NCBI GenBank assembly: GCA_033182465.1
Contig: CP137321.1
Coordinates: 1,116,001 to 1,180,000, forward strand
Direction of reading: 5' to 3'
DNA length: 64,000 nt
Source of the DNA: Sanghuangporus weigelae
Taxonomy: Eukaryota; Basidiomycota; Agaricomycetes; Hymenochaetales; Hymenochaetaceae
Shown: in pieces, positions 1 to 12,885 of the stretch
Layout: every line of letters begins with the position of its first letter
Numbering within the stretch: the stretch's first letter is position 1
The notes under the pieces: generated by a model
Databases searched by the model: none
What the model was told of the DNA's origin: nothing
What the model saw: the letters and a program-made list of their open reading frames with translations, nothing else
Made by a program: the position numbers and the translations under genes

Positions 1-554
1 TTTCTGCCAGCACGACGTGAGATGCACGAAAGTCACGTGCAGGAAAAGATTAGATGATCGCCCTTCCTTCAAGTTCCGAGGACCGATTATCCACTCTTCC
101 CGTTTCTACCATTTTGACTTTGACCAGAGTTTTCCGTCTCCAATGAATAGGTATGACCAACTCTAGGTACTCGATTTTCTTCATTCGTACTGATCTGGTG
201 TATTGATACTTAGAGGTCCAATAATACTTGTAAGTAATTTGCAATAGTTGTGTACGTCCATGATCTTACGATCTTTGAGGAAGACGATCGAGGAGGCAGA
301 GGTGAGTAGAGTTCACAAGTACATCGCATGAATATTAACTAATCATAGTATTGCAGTATATCCTGGATCAATTTGTAACTAGATAATTTCTGTCTACTGA
401 GTACGACTTCATCACTCATGATCCTCGCATGTACCAGCCTCCTCCGTCTCCTGACGAAAACGAAGTAGCGACGAGACTGCGTAAGCGCTTTCAAGACCTT
501 CTGCAAGCGCTAAGAACAAACGCGGAAGGGGAATCAAAGAAATGCGCGGCGTAA
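1..554 (+). CDS. 3' end of an unrecognised protein gene (partial)
   Basis: The clearest part is an open stretch from about 402 to the TAA at 552-554. It encodes a hydrophilic C-terminus with a Pro-rich start (MYQPPPSPDENE) followed by a charged helix (RLRKRFQDLLQALR). Upstream, about 250-300 reads as RSLRKTIEEAE and is followed by a good intron (GTGAGT to TTGCAG, branch-like TTAACTAAT). After that intron the frame reads YILDQF and then meets an in-frame TAA at 388-390, unless a very short (27 nt) intron is removed. I do not recognise the family. The gene is convergent with the coilin-like gene, whose stop is only 36 bp away. The exon structure is uncertain and the 5' part lies outside the window. 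Confidence 0.3.
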
Positions 555-589
555 AGTCCTAGAACTCCATACATGCAGACATCTCCAAT

Positions 590-2504
590 TTAGACTTTCA
601 CCAATCTCCATTGAGTCGTCAAAGCATCTTCAAAGGAGTATGTCATATCTTCCACCGCCATGCTATCAGACTCAACAATCTCGCCCTCGGCATGAGTAAA
701 TGAACCAAATGCTATGTTGTCTGATCCAGGCCTCTGAATAGGCTCAACGACGATCAAGGAAGAATCATGCTTGATTTCCTTCACGCGGGCAACGTGCACG
801 AGAGTTTCCGGCGTGAATGTTGTGGGATTGATGGCGAGAGCCTAGACAAGAAATTACAGCATACTTCCCTACTTTGAAAGTCCGGAGGCGTACCTTCCAG
901 CCGACAGTAACTCCTGAAGCTAACGATGACGGATCGGCAACAATATGCATCTTCTCCCAATCTCGATCTACCGATTCCCAGTCTAACTCTGGTTCTCCGT
1001 AGTTGAGTATCGTATCATCATTACCAGATATAGCTTCATCTGTCGCCAGCTCGTCACCGTACGTGTCTCTTTGCTTGACTTTCTTCTTCTTATCCCAGTT
1101 CTCCGATTCGACCTCGACGGAGGTGACGAACATATTAGAAGGTAAAAGCCCGTTAGCTTGCTTTTCCGATGGTGTAACTAAACGAGCAACAGGAAATGCA
1201 GTGCTCGACGCAGCAGAGTAATATGTTGTGCCCGATTCGGGCGGTGCCCCAGCATCGTGCGTGAAGACCATTCTCTGTGGGGCGACGCCGACCATGGACT
1301 GCTTGAAGCCTTTCTTCTTATTTTTGTTTCGTAAAGAGGTAATCATACTGTCAATATAGGGGCCCTGCTCAACAGGAGGCGTAATCGGAATATCTTGTTC
1401 ATCGCCAGTACTGTCCGTTTTAGTTTCAAGGACAGTGTTACTCTTAGCACCCAGTGGTACCGCATTCACCGAATCCATAAGAAGTGCTCGAACTGTCGCC
1501 TGTTCCAGCTCTTTTTGTTGCTTCTCATACATGCGTTTCATCCGGCGGCGAGCATTCCTACTGTGTGTCGATGGTTTACCCTGGCCTGGAGGGACATGGT
1601 TTGTAACCATCTTATTTTGTGTGCTGCTATGATAAATTAGCAATGCGGAAGTAGAACAATAGATGCATATTGACTAACGCTTGGAGAGACCGAGGCAATT
1701 CCGAGGGCCGCACCTTACTTGTGAAGCTTGACGAAGATGATGAATCCGATGACGAATCCGATGTAGTGGATGTCGTCGCTGAACTTGAAGTAGAGGAACT
1801 TTCAGTACTGCTAGTAGAATCTGATTCGGTATCTTCGTCCTCAGAAGTGGAAGGGACGGGTAAGGAATGTGGTGTCCTGCGGTCTCGCTTCATCAACCTT
1901 GCATGGGTGTCTCCATCTTTGGACTTGGGTGTAGTATCCAGTGGCTGTTGCAAAATATTCTTGCGCAGCTGTGCTACGGGGACTGTATCGGTGCCTTTGC
2001 CTTCGGAAATAGATGACGGAAACAGTAGTCGTTGCGTAGTATTCCCGGGCAAATCAGGAAGCCGTCGCTTTTTATGATAATATTCCGTAGATTCTGGCAT
2101 GAAAGATGTTCAAAGGGGAAACGATTCTCAGCGCACGGAGCATACTGACCTTGGTCATCCGTGGGTTTACGTTTTTGAAGACGTGATTGTCTTCTGGTGT
2201 TACTCGAAATACTAAGGAACACCAACTTATTGAGATCAAGTTTGATGTAAATTATCGCGACTTACTGAACAAGATCGTTTTCCTGTATTACGTCCAGACC
2301 TGAATCATCCAGGAGTTCGAAATCGTCTATGAATAAACTGATTTCGGTGGGAGCACCAATGGTTCCATCCTCAGCTAACTGCCGCAACCGAGAACAGAGC
2401 TGGGACTTTACACCCAAAATATCGATGACTGAGCCATCGTTGGGAATGTCGAACCACGCTTTGAGTGGCTTGACCGGTGGTCTTGATGCGACGCGAAACC
2501 GCAT
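590..2504 (-). CDS. Coilin-like nuclear body protein
   Basis: Start ATG is at 2504. Exon 1 ends at a GTAAGT donor (2265) and joins in frame to an acceptor at 2212, giving HISSNTRRQSRLQKRK. The first ~80 residues look like the ubiquitin-like N-terminal domain of coilins (LKAWFDIPNDGSVIDILGVK, then LFIDDFELLDDSGL). The middle is low-complexity and Ser/Thr/Asp-rich (about 1700-1900). A basic patch SRNARRRMKR follows near 1545, typical of coilin nuclear/RNA-binding motifs. The C-terminus (about 590-960: GVTVGWKVRLRTF, then LVHVARVKEIKHDSSLIVVEP) fits the atypical Tudor-like domain. Coilin scaffolds Cajal bodies and snRNP maturation, and is known to diverge strongly in sequence. Family assignment rests on the order of the two end domains, so it is probable rather than certain. 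At least four exons. Confidence 0.65.
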
Positions 2505-2685
2505 CGAAAGCTTCGCGTCGTGCTCTGAGTCGGCGGAGGGAGGAAAGAGCGGCGAAAGAAAGGTAAGGTAGAGGATCGACGGGGAAGTACGTAAAAGGCA
2601 AGGCTCTAGTTACTTTACTTGGACTACAACCTCGCGATCGTTTAGCGGCACTCGTAAATATTCCGCCTATCGCTCCTTAGCAAGA

Positions 2686-4520
<1,835 letters not shown>

Positions 4521-4896
4521 TCGTGTTGACGGGATTTCGCACACCTTTATCGTTGCTTTTTAGTTATTTGCTTTCCTTACTGCAGTGCAATCGGCCGTGG
4601 ATATTTGGGAACAAAACTGTACAATTCTCTTTTCTCCATTTACTCAATGGTTACATCCGTAGAACGGGTGGCCTATATTAAGCTCATGAGATAATCTCCG
4701 TTACATGTTGGAGACCAAGTTAAAGTCCTTACCTAATCGAACCTTCGATTCGTCCCAGAAAGGCAATTCTGCGTACATAAGCCATAGGATTCATGACTTT
4801 GATCGAATCGAAGTCTGGCGCAGCGCAGGACCAGAGTTGTCCACATACTGTCCAATTCTCAACCATTTTTTATTCGTACTTCTCTTTTCCTCTACG
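4521..4896. other. Intergenic spacer between kinase gene and SNF7
   Basis: 376 bp between two same-strand genes, holding the kinase 3' UTR and the SNF7 promoter. An open frame runs through 4705-4896 into SNF7, but nothing family-like is encoded before the conserved N-terminus, so the MMSGFMGYF start is preferred. No repeats or RNA genes seen. Confidence 0.5.
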
Positions 4897-5834
4897 ATGA
4901 TGTCCGGATTCATGGGCTACTTCGGAGGGAGAAAGGACCCTAAACAGTCCACGCGCGAAGCTATTGTAACGCTGCGCCAGCAGCTCCAGATGCTGGAGAA
5001 GAAAGAAGAGTATCTCCAGAAGAAGGTGGACGAGGAGCTCAAGAAGGCGAAGGCTAACGCAGTCACGAATAAAGCAGGTATGCTTCCAACTACATCGCAA
5101 TGCACGATGCTCTCCGACGCGTTATGTTCATTTCCCTATATAATTTCGTTGAATAAGCCGCCACTGCCGCATTACGACGGAAGAAGGCGACTGAGCAAGA
5201 ACTCGATCGATTAGCGGGAACACGTTTGCAATTAGAAATGCAGATTAACACACTGGATTCTGCAAACTTCAACCAGGAAACGATGGCTGCGATGAAGAAG
5301 GGTGCTGACGCGCTCAAGACGATTCATGGCAACTTGTGCGTGTGCCGCAGGCATCTCCTGATACTGCGCAATCTATTGACTCGTCCTTACTCTACGCCTT
5401 CCTATCTGCAATCGTAGAACACCTGAACGAGTTGATGCTACTATGTCTGCTATCAACGAGCAACGCGAGATTGCAAATGAGATCTCAGAAGCAATCTCAA
5501 ATCCACTGAACACTGGTATTGATTTGGACGACGTACGTTTGAACATCGTTAGCTTTAGTTTATGTCTTCTCATATAATTTATTACACAGGACGAGCTGAA
5601 GATGGAATTGGGTGAGCTGGAGCAGGAAGTGCTCAACGACCGTCTGGCAGGTGCAGACCGCGCCCCAACCACAGCGTTACCAAGCGCGAGAGAAGAACGT
5701 GAGTCCTTGAAAATATATCCTTATCCATAATCCAAGCTTATAATTTCTTATGTTCAGCGGTACGGAAGCAAGCTATAGCGGAGGACGACGAGGATGCGCA
5801 ACTCAAGGAGTTACAAGCAGCTTTGGCTATGTAG
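4897..5834 (+). CDS. SNF7: ESCRT-III subunit Snf7/Vps32 (CHMP4)
   Basis: The main filament-forming subunit of ESCRT-III on endosomal membranes, for multivesicular body sorting, and in fungi also for Rim101/PacC pH signalling. The N-terminus MMSGFMGYFGGRKDPKQ is the usual amphipathic/basic start. It is followed by the long helical hairpin (REAIVTLRQQLQMLEKKEEYLQKKVDEE, then ATEQELDRLAGTRLQLEMQINTLDSAN). The core ends in the MSAINEQREIANEISEAIS helix. The acidic C-terminus (DELKMELGELEQEVLNDRLAG, then EDDEDAQLKELQAALAM) carries the MIM-like helix bound by Vps4 and Bro1. Five exons with introns of 50-80 nt. The start could be either of two adjacent ATGs (4897 or 4900). The stop is TAG at 5832-5834. 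Length of about 220 aa matches the family. Confidence 0.93.
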
Positions 5835-6318
5835 ATCTCACTTATCTTTCGGCGGGTCCTCTTCTTTTACTCCTATCCTCTTGTCATTCCATTTCTCCAC
5901 CTCTTCTTCCACATTCTTTTTATCTGCTGTGCATTGTAGTCATGACACGAGAGCCCTAGTGAACTGTAATCTACTGCATAGGAGGAACCAAGAATTCTTA
6001 TAATGATGCCTATTTCTCATTCTGCAGCAGAACGGAACGACGAACGAGACTGGTTACCAGCCACTTATTAATGTTCTACAAATACAAGCCAAATAATATT
6101 GACATGGGCGACTACTAGCAATGCTATACGGAAATGAGACAGTCCGGACATGCAAAAATGCGTTGCAGGTTAGATCAAGAAATAAGTAAAGGGTAAACAG
6201 AGCAGGAGTATGCCATGAAGCAAGTAATATAGTACACCAGCAGAGCAGACGATGGATGATTCGTGGTATAACTGTGGCCCGAAAAGATCCCGAAGAATGC
6301 ATGCGAATAGACGACCAA
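5835..6318. other. Convergent 3' spacer SNF7/NEM1
   Basis: 484 bp between the stop codons of two convergent genes. It should hold both 3' UTRs. The short open frames here match nothing recognisable and no repeat was seen. Confidence 0.5.
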
Positions 6319-8042
6319 CTAGAACCCACGAAGACCGAGTATATGTCGTACATCGCTTGTGAAACGTAGGGAATCGAGAACGGGTAACAGGTCCAGAAGT
6401 GCTTCGTCGTTAGGGTCATGTGTCCAACCTTCAATCGGAATACCGTTTGCTAGCGCGTTTAGAAATGAGATTCGTAGTAGTATTCAATAAGAAGAAGTAA
6501 TCCACCTTTATTAATATCGTAGCTCGCAGGAGAATTGTCTATTAAGCAGATACGGGCAAGATCCTCATTCAAAATTGAGAGGTCTTTCGAGTATGAGCCG
6601 TTGGGTAATTGTGTACAATGCTAGTGAAGATCTAGCACTGAGCGCCGAATCACCCTGTTGGAGTGGTTACTCACCTCGCGGAAAAATCGAAGCGAAATGA
6701 TACCCCGTCCAGCATCTAGCCAGTCTATCACAGGATCCGCATATTCCTTCATCGAAGCGGTGAATATCACCAGCGTGTACCATGCCGAGACCTAACATTG
6801 ATAATCGAACGCGTCATGAAGCAGAGTAATCAGAGAATTCGACAAAAATCGGCTCACTTTGCGCAAAAAGTAATCAACGAAGGGTCGTTTGTATACGTGG
6901 TAAAGTGTACTTCGTCCACCCATGACCACTTCAACGATATGCCCTGCCCTTCTATTACGTCCAAAGCCGATAAGGCTCCCAAGGCTGAACCATCCGCCAC
7001 TACGCGAAGGTAGTAAAGGTCGAGTAGTAGAATGAATGAGCGTCTCGTCCAAATCCAGCACTAGTGTTTTTCGGGTATGAAGCGGAGTCGCCTTTGCAGG
7101 GGACGAAGGTCGCGTAGTAGAGACGTGACCTGTTCGTTTGCCTGGCAGGGTGCTACAAATTGGAGAAAGTGCCGGCGAAAGCGCTGAAGTTGACGAAGTC
7201 GCAAGAGGAATTGATGAATTGTCCCCTTGACTGTTAAGTTCGTCCTCTTCTGGTGGGTCAGGGGGAATGAGATGAAGAGCGGGAAGGCGAGGGGAAGGTA
7301 GATTCGTTTGGCTAAGTGGAGACGGAGTGGGAGGTTTGGTCTGAGGTCGCAACGCGATGTTTATAATTGACGACGCTCGCAACCGGACATATGAAGTCCT
7401 GTCCGGGCTCGCTTTGGATCTCGCCTGTCGTATACGTACGGCGTCTGCCTCCGCCTCCTTAGTTCCGCTGCTTGTTTCTGGACTTGTAAGGGAGTACTCC
7501 TTCTCAGCGCCTTTCCCCTTTGCAATCCGAGATTCGTCCCGTACAGGACGTGTCAGACCTTTCCATACGGTGTATAGCCAATTTGCAAAAAGAAATAGGA
7601 CCTGAAGAAAGTACAGCTTCCGAATCCAACCGAGTTCTCTAGATGAAACAGCTTTAGACTGAGCGGAAGATACAGGAGGCATGGGCTGCGTCAGCGTTGA
7701 AATAGGTGCCAGGGTGTTGGGTTCGGTGGCGAAGGTTGCATCTAGAGATGGACTGGAGGCGGGCACAGACGGTGAGAGTTGAAACCTTGAACTGCTGGGA
7801 GTAGACCCCGAACGCTTACGGACACGGACAGACTGCTGTGTGTGTCGTTGTGGAATAAATTGTTGTGGCAAAAACAATGCACGGCCAAATGCCCACGATT
7901 GGGTACGTTTCAACGATGGCTGCGGATAATCTGAGTCACCTTCTGGAATAAGCTCTCCTGTGGGAGTCGAAGGAGGAGTTATGGGAGTTGAAGACGAAGC
8001 GAGGACGTCGAATTGTCTGGAAAGGTAAGAAAGCGAGTTCAT
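6319..8042 (-). CDS. NEM1: Nuclear envelope phosphatase Nem1 (CTD/HAD family)
   Basis: The catalytic subunit of the Nem1-Spo7 phosphatase, which dephosphorylates the phosphatidate phosphatase Pah1/lipin at the ER/nuclear envelope and so controls the balance of storage lipid and membrane. A Ser/Pro/Thr-rich N-terminus of about 140 residues precedes a hydrophobic segment ([18 protein letters not shown], about 7560-7620), then a disordered linker and the FCP1-like phosphatase domain. The DxDxT motif is [11 protein letters not shown] (near 7050). Downstream exons supply [32 protein letters not shown]-like residues and the typical end [23 protein letters not shown]...VRHILGLR. Stop at 6319-6321 (minus strand). 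At least four introns near the 3' end. All catalytic motifs are visible. The Spo7 partner is not in the window. Confidence 0.92.
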
Positions 8043-8371
8043 GGGTCACGATCGACTGGCGAGAGCATGCACAACACTACGCGTGGCCAAGTGCGACGTG
8101 AAAACCAGAAAGGAGACTAATGGATTGAAGCGATAAAGCATGCAGAGGAGCGTTGAAGAACGAAACCAGAAAGCAGGCGAGAGGCTACAATAATGGCATG
8201 AGGAGTGGGTCGAGAGCAGATCACAGCACGCACACAGAGTAGTGCCAGCTTGAGCGTGACTGATGGGATGGGACACGCGTCTAACGGTCGTTTAATTCTC
8301 GACTATTTACTCGTCCATATCATACATTTTTACGACCCTTGCGCTATAGCGCGACAGTCATAACACATACT
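8043..8371. other. NEM1 upstream region
   Basis: 329 bp between the NEM1 start and the stop of the DJ-1-like gene, both on the minus strand. Probably the NEM1 promoter and 5' UTR. No element recognised. Confidence 0.4.
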
Positions 8372-9306
8372 TCAGCCTAACAACTTTTCCTTAATGGCAT
8401 GTCCCAAAGGACCAGCCGATGCTGGGTTTTGGCCAGTCAGGAGATTACCAGACACCACAACTTTCACCTGGATAAATTCAACGTCGTTCAGTGGTCAGCT
8501 CTGATAAACCTGCACAATCTACAGACATGCTACTCACAGCCCATGCATCCGCACGAACGTATTTACCGCCAAGCTCCTTAATACGTGTTTCCAACAAGAA
8601 TGGAACATCCTGCAAATAACCGAGTCAATTCGAACGAAGATAATGCATGTTATTTGCTTACCTTTACTTTGCCAGCCTTTTCTTCTTCCTCGTTCGAGAA
8701 TCCTGTAGTTTCCTTGCCGTAGAAGATGGACTGTCCGTCGTCTCCTTTAACTCCTACGAGTGCACTAGACCAATGCGAAGTCAGATGAAGTACAATAGGG
8801 TCTGAAAACGGAGTACGCACGCAGGACCATGGCAAACCGCGGATACAATCTTGTTCTGCTTATAGAACTCGCTTGCAAGCTTGATATTAACCGGATCCGA
8901 GGCGAGATCGATGACGGGCCCGTGGCCACCGACGTAGAAGATCGCATCGTAATCATTCGGATTCACGTCCGTGAGTTTTTTGGCATGTGCAAACTTTTCT
9001 TTCACCACATCATCTCGGAGAAATTTAACACTCTCATCATCCGTGAAGCTCTTCACGCTATCCGGATCCACGGGAGGATTGGGACCAGCAGGAGCAGCGA
9101 AGTCAATCTCGGCGTCATGAGACAGGACTTCGTATGGATGGGCTGCTTCTGGTAGAAACCAGCCCTTTTAAATTTGCAGCACCAATGATTTCAGAAATCA
9201 GATCAGCATGTCAGACAGGATGTAAGAGGAGAGTTAAACATACCGTTGGGCTTCCAGTAAGAGTCTGACTGCAAGAAGTAAAAATAAACAGAATTTTTGG
9301 AACCAT
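8372..9306 (-). CDS. DJ-1/PfpI family protein (Hsp31-like, class I GATase fold)
   Basis: N-terminus MVPKILFIFTS is the first Rossmann strand. The middle (GWFLPEAAHPYEVL, then DFAAPAGPNPPVDPDS) and FYVGGHGPVIDLASDP are characteristic of the fungal Hsp31/glyoxalase-III-like DJ-1 group. The nucleophile elbow AVCHGPA carries the conserved Cys next to His. The chain ends VVVSGNLLTGQNPASAGPLGHAI, the standard C-terminal motif. Family members act as glutathione-independent glyoxalases, chaperones or deglycases in oxidative and carbonyl stress. The exact activity cannot be read from sequence, though the GGHG and CHG motifs support a catalytically active member. Five or more exons. Stop at 8372-8374 on the minus strand. 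It shares a ~290 bp divergent upstream region with the alanyl-tRNA editing gene. Confidence 0.88.
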
Positions 9307-9595
9307 CGTTTATAAGTATCACGGATGAAAGTCGTTATGAGGGGTGCTTTGGTGCGGTGTGACGATGGAGGCTAGCTGTGAGACGGGACAGTCCTTAGTA
9401 AACTACCACCGACCTCCAACCTATAAGCTAAATAATGAGCTCAAAACCATTCGTGCGTCATAGCTGGCCATAACCGATTCCATTCTAAGCCGCAAATCTC
9501 ACGTCGATCTCAATCTAAAGTGTTATTGTAAAAGGCGCGTGAACTTTCCCCGGTTCTCGAACACTGTCCCTATCATTCACAACCTGCCTGGAGTT
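9307..9595. promoter_or_regulatory. Divergent promoter region, DJ-1-like / alanyl-tRNA editing gene
   Basis: 289 bp separate the two divergent start codons, so both promoters must lie here or overlap the genes. No specific binding motif is claimed. Confidence 0.4.
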
Positions 9596-11257
9596 ATGGC
9601 CTCTGCAGCTCTTGTTCTTCCTGTCGTCCCAGTTACGCCTCCGGACTATCATAGAATAATATCGGATAGGTTGAGGATACCGGACGACAAATCTCTTCCT
9701 GTTCCGGTGGGGTTACTAGCTTGCCAACGTCAGCATTCCTGTGTGTATAAATGTAGAGAAACCTCACTTTGGCCCTTAGGTGACCCACTACTTAGAGAGA
9801 TTGCTACTACTGTCGTTAGCTGCAATACTCATAAAATTGAGCAGTCCCAGACGAATAACAAAAAGAAAAGGTCATCTGCAGCTCAAGAAAAGCTCTTCGA
9901 AGTGGTCTTGCATGATACCGTTCTCTTCCCAGAGGGAGGAGGACAGCCTTCAGATATTGGGCTTATCAGGTCGGCAAGCGGAGAAGAATACCAAGTCATT
10001 GAAGTCAAGCGACGTGGTGGACATGCCATCCATTTCGTAAAACCTAAGGACGATCAGGTTATCGGGCTAGAAGTCGGTTCACATGTCATCGCTGCGCTTG
10101 GTGCAGATGGATATATGCGCAGACTGGACCATGTAGGTCTCCTAGTCACAACTATACCTGAGCTACATTTAACTGACCACCATAACACAAGATGTGCATG
10201 CACACGTCGCAGCATCTGTTATCGGCCCTCCTGGAGACTGAATTAAACTTACCCACGCTTTCTTGGGCACTTACTTCATACCCTACCCCTTCATATGTGG
10301 AGCTCACACGATCCCTCACACTCGAAGAAATAGCGCAAATACAAGCGAAAGCGCATAAGCTCGCTTATGAAGGTCGGAGAGTGCATGTGGAAGTCGAGCC
10401 ATTGGATTCTGAGAACCATCCCGGCGTCGCAACTCTGGATGGAGGAAGAACTGTTGGTAAGGCCTTACCAGGCGACTACACTGGAGGCATCAAGCGAACC
10501 GTAATCATTGATGGTGTCGATAAGAATCCGTAAGTTGTTTCTTTGAATGGTACTATCTAGAAGCTTATTGATACTTGATAGGTGCTGCGGAACCCACCTT
10601 CCTTCATTGTACAACCTTCAATTATTCATTCTTCCTCAGACCGAATCTCTCGCACGCGGGAATACGAGCACTTCTCGCTTATTTTTCCTATGTGGTCCAC
10701 GCTTGCATGCCCATCTTGCAACATCTCACGCGCTTCTTACGGATGTTGCTGGGATTCTGTCATGTGGGACTCCAGTTGTACCAGCACGAGTGTCACAAGT
10801 TATTGAGGAACGACGTCGTGTCGATAAACGCGCTGAGGAACTCGAGTTTGAACTTGCGCGTATTATCGCAGAAGGACTGCTAGGTGAGATGAATAATAGC
10901 GGCGATCCTACGTTTGTCAAGCACTACCATCGTACGGATGATTCTGCTCGCGCTCTTGGATTCTTGCAATCCATAGCTTCAGCGCTTATAACAGGCTCGC
11001 CCGCACAGGCAAAGTATGCATTAGTGCTGACATCCTCTCCGGTCGAGAAGAGAAGCACCAGCGTGACTACTGTGCTTGTCCTGGGATCAGACGATGAAAG
11101 GACGAAAACGATGGGAGATGCCCTGAAGACACAACTCGGCGTGAAGGGAGGTGGACGAGGCGTACGTTGGAGTGGAAAATGGACTGGTGTATGGAAAGAA
11201 GGAAAGGAGGGTGCCACCGTTGAAGAAATCTTGAAAACCGCGCAAAAGACAGATTAG
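9596..11257 (+). CDS. AARSD1: Alanyl-tRNA editing protein (AlaX/AARSD1 type)
   Basis: A free-standing trans-editing domain related to the AlaRS editing domain; it deacylates Ser-tRNA(Ala). After the start MASAALVLPV the chain reads VGLLACQRDPLLREIATTVVSC (spliced over 9729-9779). It then shows FPEGGGQPSDIG, the conserved GGGQ loop, and the zinc-binding HTSQHLL (HxxxH, exon beginning about 10191 after LDHM), with CCGTHLPSL (CxxxH) near 10583. The last third is a coiled-coil (ERRRVDKRAEELEFELARI) followed by the Ala-rich C-terminal domain of the eukaryotic AARSD1 group. All four zinc ligands are present, so it should be active. Introns near 9729-9779, 10131-10190 and 10531-10581. The first is 51 nt with no stop, so retention would stay in frame. 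Stop TAG at 11255-11257. Confidence 0.92.
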
Positions 11258-11434
11258 GAATTGCTATAGGAGACAACGGATACCATGTATTGAAGAGCAC
11301 AGATGCAGATGCTTGTCGTGTACAATGCTAGAACATAGGAAATAATAGAAATTTAGGGAGATTGCTTGGTAACGTAAAAGTATGCACGATGCGCAATTAG
11401 ATACTTCCTTCGATAAACCTGCCAAATGATAATT

Positions 11435-12583
11435 CTATTGCACATTGTCGCGTCTCGTCTCGGAAGGACCGTGGCCAGATACCGTGGATGATTTGGCCTT
11501 GGTATGTTCGACATCCTTGGATAACTCGACATTGCTCTCGTCAATTCCAAGTTTATCAGAGACTAGGTCAATGTCCACATGGTTTACTGTAGAATCCGGA
11601 TCAACAACACATAATTTGAGAACTGATAATACAGTTCCTTACCGCCAGGGAAGTCCTCCATGTTAAAGGACGCCTCTTCGGAAGGTGACTCTGAGCCATA
11701 GGATAGTTCGCCTGGTGCTTGAACATTATTGTCTTCGGGAGCTTCGCTCTCAACTTCCGCGGCAGAATAAACGCGCAAGTCGTCATCAGCATTCGGGGTG
11801 TACAAGCTCCAGGGTCGAAGAGGGTTGGTGCCATCAGCTTCGAAATCAGTGTCGCTAGGCATTCGTGCAAGTGGAAAGTAACCAGCTTCGTCCCCACTAT
11901 CCTCCTCGGGCGTATCGTCATCCATATCGTAGTCAACTTCACTTGACGTTACGACATCGAAGTCTCCGTCGTCTGTATACCAATCGTTATCTTCGTCTTC
12001 CTCGGGAATGTACTCCCCTCCATCGGATGACTCATAATCTGCTTCGTCAATAGGGGTGAACTCGAAAAATATGCGCCGACATGTAGGACAACTTCCATGC
12101 TACAAAGAATAAGGACATATTCAGCGATGTCTAAACTTCTGATACAGAAAGAGCATACATGTGATTCGATCCATTCGGCAAGACTATCGGAAGCAGCAAG
12201 ATCAGCACTTAATTCACGAAAAGGGACGAGGTACTCGCTCTTTTCTGCAGAAAATATGACCGCAGCTTGCCAGCTTCACCACACCCATCATTTGTATCTG
12301 TCTCAGACTGGGTTTGTCTACAGATAAATCCGACGCGTCTTCCCCCCCTCCCCCCGCAGCCTCATATTCCTCGCAAATGGAATCTAAAGGCAAAAGGCAA
12401 ATCGGGCATGAGTCTTCATGGCCGACTACACTACGTGTGAGCGAGGGGAGAGCAAGAAGGTTGACAAGAGCTTGCGTGCTGCACGATGGTTAAACACAAT
12501 AAGTCCACGGGTATTCTTTAGAGCTGAGTTTATACCTACATTTCTCGTTCCTTCTGCTCAAAGAGAAAAGACGGGATCGGCAT
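11435..12583 (-). CDS. RING-finger protein with long acidic C-terminus (putative E3 ligase)
   Basis: Start ATG at 12583 gives MPIPSFLFEQKEREI. A 107-nt intron then joins in frame to VVGHEDSCPICLLPLDSICEEYE. The RING continues SCGHIFCRKDLAEWIESH and GSCPTCRRIFFEF, giving CxxC...CxHxxC xx[D]...CxxC, a pattern common in small fungal RING proteins. The link RK-DLAEW needs a GC-AG intron (55 nt, near 12189-12243) with a canonical CTGAT branch site. The C-terminal half is strongly acidic (DEADYESSDGGEYIPEEDED and similar, about 11700-12050) and ends TRRDNVQ at 11435. Such architectures usually mean a ubiquitin E3 with an unstructured substrate or partner tail, but no substrate can be inferred. It is divergent from THO2 across 302 bp. 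Confidence 0.8.
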
Positions 12584-12885
12584 TGAGCGAAGTAGATGCC
12601 TCAACAAGCTGGTTGGCTTCAACGAGTACACCTACGCTTCTTTTCACAATAAAACACTTCAACTAACAAACACGGTTGAGCACGTGTTAGACAGACGCGA
12701 CGCGACCTGCACGTGACTAGTTTTCCAGAAAAGGCAAATTCGGTCGGTAAGGTTAGGTAAGGACTCCAGAGAACAAGAGTCCACAACAAACGCAAGGACT
12801 TCGTTACCGACTTGTTCCTTTCTAGACATCCAAGCCACTTTCTGAAGAGGCGCATTTGACAGTGCTCTCTTTCCGAGCCTTGCTC
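12584..12885. promoter_or_regulatory. Divergent promoter region, RING gene / THO2
   Basis: 302 bp between start codons of oppositely directed genes. It contains several ACGTG-type cores (for example near 12681 and 12711), but no factor can be named from these. Confidence 0.4.

Noticed and set aside
1670-2077. 135-codon plus-strand open frame antisense to the coilin-like gene
   Set aside because: It is the complement of the Ser/Asp-rich low-complexity region. No intron or start context supports it.
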